Assembly: GCA_002633025.1 (NCBI GenBank)
Contig: NMRB01000175.1
Coordinates: forward strand, 461,515-525,514
Reading direction: 5' to 3'
From: Notospermus geniculatus
Taxonomy: Eukaryota > Nemertea > Pilidiophora > Heteronemertea > Lineidae
DNA: 64,000 nt
The notes under the pieces were generated by a model. That model saw nothing but the letters and a program-made list of their open reading frames with translations. It was not told where the DNA came from and did not search any database. Below are positions 60,171-64,000 of this stretch, piece by piece. A program made the position numbers and the translations under genes. Within the stretch, counting starts at the first letter, position 1, and each line of letters begins with the position of its first letter.

Positions 60171-60393
60171 TGGCAAGCCGATTGTCCATTCCGGCCTAAA
60201 CCATGCTTCACGATCCCTAAACCATGGTTTAGGACCCTAAACTATGGTTTAGGATCCTAAACTACAGTTCAGACATCAAACCATGGTTTAGAGAAAAACG
60301 TCCATTTCGGCAGGCCTAAACCATAGTTTACGTCCTAAACCATGGTTTAGGGATCGTAAACTATGTAGGCCGGAATGGACAATCGGCTTGCCA
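60171..60393. mobile_element. foldback element packed with CCTAAACCATGGTTTAGG palindromes, TA flanks
   Basis: The outer ends tggcaagccgattgtccatt and the reverse complement are flanked by TA. Inside, the palindrome ctaaaccatggtttag and variants (ctaaactatggtttag, taaaccatagttta) occur about six times with short spacers such as ggatc and ggacc. The whole element is therefore self-complementary at two scales. No coding potential. Confidence 0.85.
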
Positions 60394-60733
60394 TAAACAG
60401 AAGGCAAGATCAGCTGTATTCTGGGTTCACCTTCTCCTAATCACATCGTTTCAGGAGATGGAACGAAACTGGCAGCGGAAGAGAGGATAACTTTGACGAA
60501 CCCACTGGAATCAAAATGGCCGTCTTGGGTTTTATTGGTCACCTACCGCCGTACATATTGATCAAAGAACTGAACGGAAATTCGACACTCGCCAACATGA
60601 CAAGCTCTAATGGAGTTTTGAAATATTGTTAGCCCTCACTCGTGATGGCCTTTGTGATTTACTAGACCTTGAGATTTCACCACGATGTGGACTTATTTCC
60701 TTATTACGAGATGACGATGTTTGATGAATTTCC

Positions 60734-61387
60734 CTCATTTCTTCAAGACAGCCTTTCCTCCTGTATACATATGCATGATCAAGTTGACATCAGGAAGAAC
60801 CTCAGGCGTCGGAGGAATGTCGAAGCTTCATTAGTCATTCAGTGAATGGTGCGAACATTCTCCCACCGCAGGGTCCTTACCTCGCTCCTCTTCATTTACA
60901 TGTAAGGGAAGCGAGACCAAACCCTGCTGTGGGAGGATGGGTGACAACTACCTCCGAAACTAAAAGTGTCATAGTTACAATTGCAAAGTCTAAAACGTCA
61001 AAAAAAGTCTAAGGCCCACATTTTCAAAGCTGTTTTATCCGAAACCAGTTTTAACAAAAATCTGTTCTAACGTAAGAAGCATTTTAAATTCATATTTTAA
61101 AAATCTCATTTCATCAAGACAGTCTTTCCCTCCTGTATACATATACATGATCAAGTTGACATCAGGAAGAACCTCAGGCGTCGGAGGAATGTCGAAGCTT
61201 CATTAGTCATTCAGTGAATGGTGCGAACATTCTCCCACCGCAGGGTCCTTACCTCGCTCCTCTTCATTTACATGTAAGGGAAGCGAGACCAAACCCTTCT
61301 GTGGGAGGATGGGTGACAACTACCTCCGAAACTAAAACTGTCATAGTTACAATAGCAAAGTCTAAAACGTCAAAAAAGTCTAAAAGT
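60734..61387. repeat. direct duplication of about 280 bp, 373-bp offset
   Basis: Segments 60734-61012 and about 61107-61386 are nearly identical, from ctcattt.ttcaagacag through tgacatcaggaagaacctca to gtcaaaaaagtctaa. Each includes the ctcccaccgcagggtcctta module that also forms the ends of the element at 12708-13154, here as a hairpin with ccctgctgtgggagg. Between the copies (61013-61106) lies half of the GGCCCATATTTTCAAA family element. Confidence 0.85.
61013..61106. repeat. half copy of the GGCCCATATTTTCAAA element
   Basis: ggcccacattttcaaagctg and the following ttttatccgaaac.agtttt and aaaatctgttctaac match the left half of the full element at 61958-62260. The right half is missing and the next duplicated unit starts directly after it. 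Confidence 0.75.
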
Positions 61388-61534
61388 CAAAACGCACTCA
61401 CTCCAGAAGATCTATGGGTATTTAAAATGGACGAAAAAAAATCAGCCAAATCTTTCTTAATTTTTTGATCTTTTTTGATTTTTAAAAATCTTTACTCCAC
61501 ACGTCTATTTCGACTTTTTGATAGCAAAGTCTAT

Positions 61535-61658
61535 GGGCCGTATTCTAGAAGCTTCCTTACACGTAACTCCAAGGTATACCTTTAGCTATTGTTTACAGTG
61601 CAAAACACAAAAGGGTAAAGTGGACCTAGAGTTAAGGAGGCTTCTAGAATTACTGACC
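61535..61658. repeat. small foldback, GGGCC..ATTCTAGAAG ends
   Basis: gggccgtattctagaagctt at the left pairs with aggcttctagaattactgac at the right, followed inward by ccttac.cgtaactcc and ggagttaagg-type words. About 124 bp, non-coding, MITE-like. Confidence 0.7.
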
Positions 61659-61957
61659 TAAGTGTATATATTCTAACGTTACAAAGAAGCTTTTCAATTT
61701 CCTTCTTCCAAATGCAGTGAAGTTGCTATTCATGGTGCCTACGTGACTGTGGCTGGTTGAATCAAAAAGTCAGTCTAACCCTATGAAAACGATTTTTTAA
61801 TATTGACGAATTGAAAAAAAGGAAAAGTGAAATTTGAACCCCAGCAGCTGTTGTTATTTATTTGCTGTTTAAACAAATTCTGACATTTTAACGTTACAGA
61901 GAAAAAAAAGTCGAATCGTTGGTCACAGGCTGGAGGCTCTCCATCCTCGAACCCGGA

Positions 61958-62260
61958 GGCCCATATATTCAAAACCGTTTTATCCGAAACCTGTTTTAAC
62001 AAAAATCTGTTCTAACACTTAGAAGCATTTTAAATTCATATTTTCAAAAGTGGTTTGAGATAAACGTGTTCTTACTGAAACGTTGTTTCAGCCAGCGTTT
62101 TAAATGTTTAAATGGGTTTCAACATGGTTCGTGGGAAAGATATTGCGTAAACACCACTATACAAATGGGGCTGATTAATTTCTTGCGGCAGTGCCATAGG
62201 CCTGCAAGTGTGAAGAATAAAATGCATTTTAGCGTTAAAACTGCTTTGAAAATATGGGCC
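61958..62260. mobile_element. MITE, family GGCCCATATTTTCAAA, full copy (303 bp)
   Basis: The left end ggcccatatattcaaaaccg and the right end gctttgaaaatatgggcc are inverted repeats with gttttat.. / ..gcgttaaaac subterminal words. Partial copies occur at 61013-61106 (left half) and about 62449-62496 (right half), so the family is locally frequent. Flanks show no clear target duplication. Confidence 0.75.
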
Positions 62261-62448
62261 TGGAGTCTGTCGCTGTGACAAGATAATCAAACAGGAAGTT
62301 AGACCTTGCTCCAGCTAAAACGCTTTTTAGGGGAGATTTAGCGTTAAACCCTTTGGAAAATATGAAAGTAAAAATGCATTCTCGTCGGAGAGTTCTAAAA
62401 CTAAAACAACTTCGAAAATATGATTTTTCCTAAAAACATTATTTTATC

Positions 62449-62496
62449 TTTTTAAAATGTATTTTAGCGTTAAAACAGCTTTGAAAATATGGGTCC
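62449..62496. repeat. right-end fragment of the GGCCCATATTTTCAAA family
   Basis: ttttagcgttaaaacagctt and tgaaaatatgggtcc match the right terminus of the element at 61958-62260. Similar but more decayed words lie at 62310-62430. Confidence 0.65.
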
Positions 62497-64000
62497 AGGT
62501 GTTTGTCTACGTCATAAGACTACAACACCACGCGAGCAGTCAGAGGGCGTACCGATGTCACAACCCTTGGTAGTCAAGATGGAGGCTTTCTCTAACTTCG
62601 AAAAGATAAATTGGAATTGTCTATGACGTGTTGTCTCACAGAGGAACAAGACTCCCAATCGGCGGAGTGGCCCAACACAGTGACCCAGGACCATTAATTT
62701 CGGTCTTATCTAATGTGAATAACATATACATTGGCGGCCTCTTGCTCCCTCTTCACTCAGTCCACTTTTGATATTACGTATATAATGAGAGATGCGGTAT
62801 TTATNCAATTCCAAGGCAGCCATCTTGAATGCGCAAGGATTGCTGCCCGTTTGTGAGAGTTCAAATGCGGTTCGCCTCATCACACCCTGCGCATGAACGA
62901 AATAGGTCACACAAAACGTTGCGTTATTGATCAATAATTGGCAGATTGGATGAGATACCGGTAAGTTTATAAATAATATCCCTCAAGTTATCCAGCAAAT
63001 AAGTTTGAACACCTTAACAGGCCAAAATTCTGCCAAAATAGTCCCACGGTCGGTCACGTGGGTTTGCTGATAAACAATATGGCTGCCTTGCACTTGTGTC
63101 CGAGGTGAAATGTGCTGTCCAGTGGCAGATAAGCAGTTCGCCTCAGGTCGTTCCGAATGCAGCAGCAGATCTAGAGGTCACGGTCACGCAAACATCTGAC
63201 AAGATGGCTGATCACAAAACTGAAAGGTTTCGCCCGGCAATTACAAATTCCTCCCTTGATTTCACGTAAACATCGTCGACGCTTTAAGTGGGAGAACGTT
63301 CGCGAAGGTTCCAAGGAAGCAAACGAGTCGGCACGTATTTAGTTTGAGGTCTCTCGAGTAAGGAGCAATGAAAATGATGTACAATTAGAAAGGTCTTCTA
63401 CACTGGGTTCTCCTCTGTGTCGCGTAGAATGCCTTGATAAAAATGTGAGTCGAATCCAGCTGGAACGGATCTACTGCTGTTCACATGGAACCCTTCTCCA
63501 CTTCGGCCTTCACAGTTCTCGTTTGAATACTTGCTACTACATGTACCAAGATCTGCATCCGCGGCGGCTCGACTAGGGCGCGCGCCCTAGGCTTCTGCGC
63601 TTACCGCAGCGACCTTCCTAGTCGACGAATAGGTATACGCAGCGTACTAAAAAATGAACTGAGGGGAAGTCGCAAGTGTGAACCAACACGCCAGATATCA
63701 TGACAGATCCTCTCTTAATTCCTCTTTAGCGCTGATTCTGCAACATGTACCGTGGCTGTGCGGAAAATCAACCATTTATCATCCTAAATGATTAATCTGC
63801 AGACCCAGATTCACAACCAGCCTCGGGACAAATAAAAAATGTCACGGGGATTTGCTTGTAGCGGCCGGTCGGACACACCAGCTTAATGAGGCGACGCTGT
63901 TATACCCTGAGCCGGTGATGAGTACCGAACAGATAAAGTAAAATGCTAATTCAGTCGAATCATGCCATTGGCAAAGCGGATTGGTCTTAACCGTGTCTTT
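62497..64000. other. spacer without recognisable gene
   Basis: No family motif in any frame. The part beyond 63000 is somewhat richer in CpG-containing words and has an 18-bp palindrome at 63573-63590, but I cannot support a promoter or exon. A lone N lies at 62805. Confidence 0.45.
63573..63590. repeat. perfect 18-bp GC-rich palindrome
   Basis: ctagggcgc and gcgccctag are exact reverse complements with no spacer. The surrounding gtcgac / ctagtcgac words extend the symmetry loosely (cggctcgactag on the left, ctagtcgacg on the right at about 63619). Confidence 0.7.

Noticed and set aside
1-64000. CRISPR arrays, operons, bacterial promoters or phage-like modules.
   Set aside because: The tandem arrays have no unique spacers between conserved repeats, and introns, SINEs and LINEs show the DNA is eukaryotic.

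Overview
The window is animal (metazoan) nuclear DNA. It shows split genes with GT-AG introns, a tRNA-derived SINE, a CR1/L2-type LINE tail, many short inverted-repeat elements (MITEs and foldbacks) and several minisatellites. AT-rich spacers full of acatgta and taggcct words, together with this element mix, suggest a marine invertebrate. I cannot name the species from sequence alone. Two N runs (140 and 301 bases) and several lone Ns show a draft assembly of what looks like a heterozygous diploid.

Layout. 1-4162: seven internal coding exons (minus strand) of an SLC1-family excitatory amino acid (glutamate) transporter. All six internal junctions keep frame. The N-terminal exon and the C-terminal exon(s) were not found; the C-terminal part must lie left of the window. 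4163-12707: long spacer with no recognisable gene. 12708-18471: a run of foldback elements, a minisatellite, a Tc1-like MITE and a 950-bp AT-rich inverted repeat. 18751-29603: one 5-6 kb block present twice in direct orientation, joined at a single N. The two copies differ by clean insertions: a LINE in copy A; and in copy B a 235-bp MITE, a 373-bp segment, a 1-kb Mutator-like element with a nested Harbinger-like MITE, and a small hairpin. Each copy serves as an empty-site control for the other. 29604-52475: mostly non-coding, with scattered inverted-repeat elements, two of them long (709 and 961 bp, TA-flanked). 52476-57300: minisatellites, two SINE copies and one small intact gene for a secreted peptide (74 aa, minus) with a TATA box and a strong Kozak context. 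57301-64000: more foldback elements, including one packed with CCTAAACCATGGTTTAGG-type palindromes, and a local 280-bp duplication.

Only two protein-coding loci are supported: the glutamate transporter and the small secreted peptide. The rest is spacer and transposon-derived sequence. I found no CRISPR, operon, rRNA or convincing tRNA gene, and no multi-gene system. The most informative feature is the duplicated block, which looks like two haplotypes assembled in tandem and records recent transposition events.
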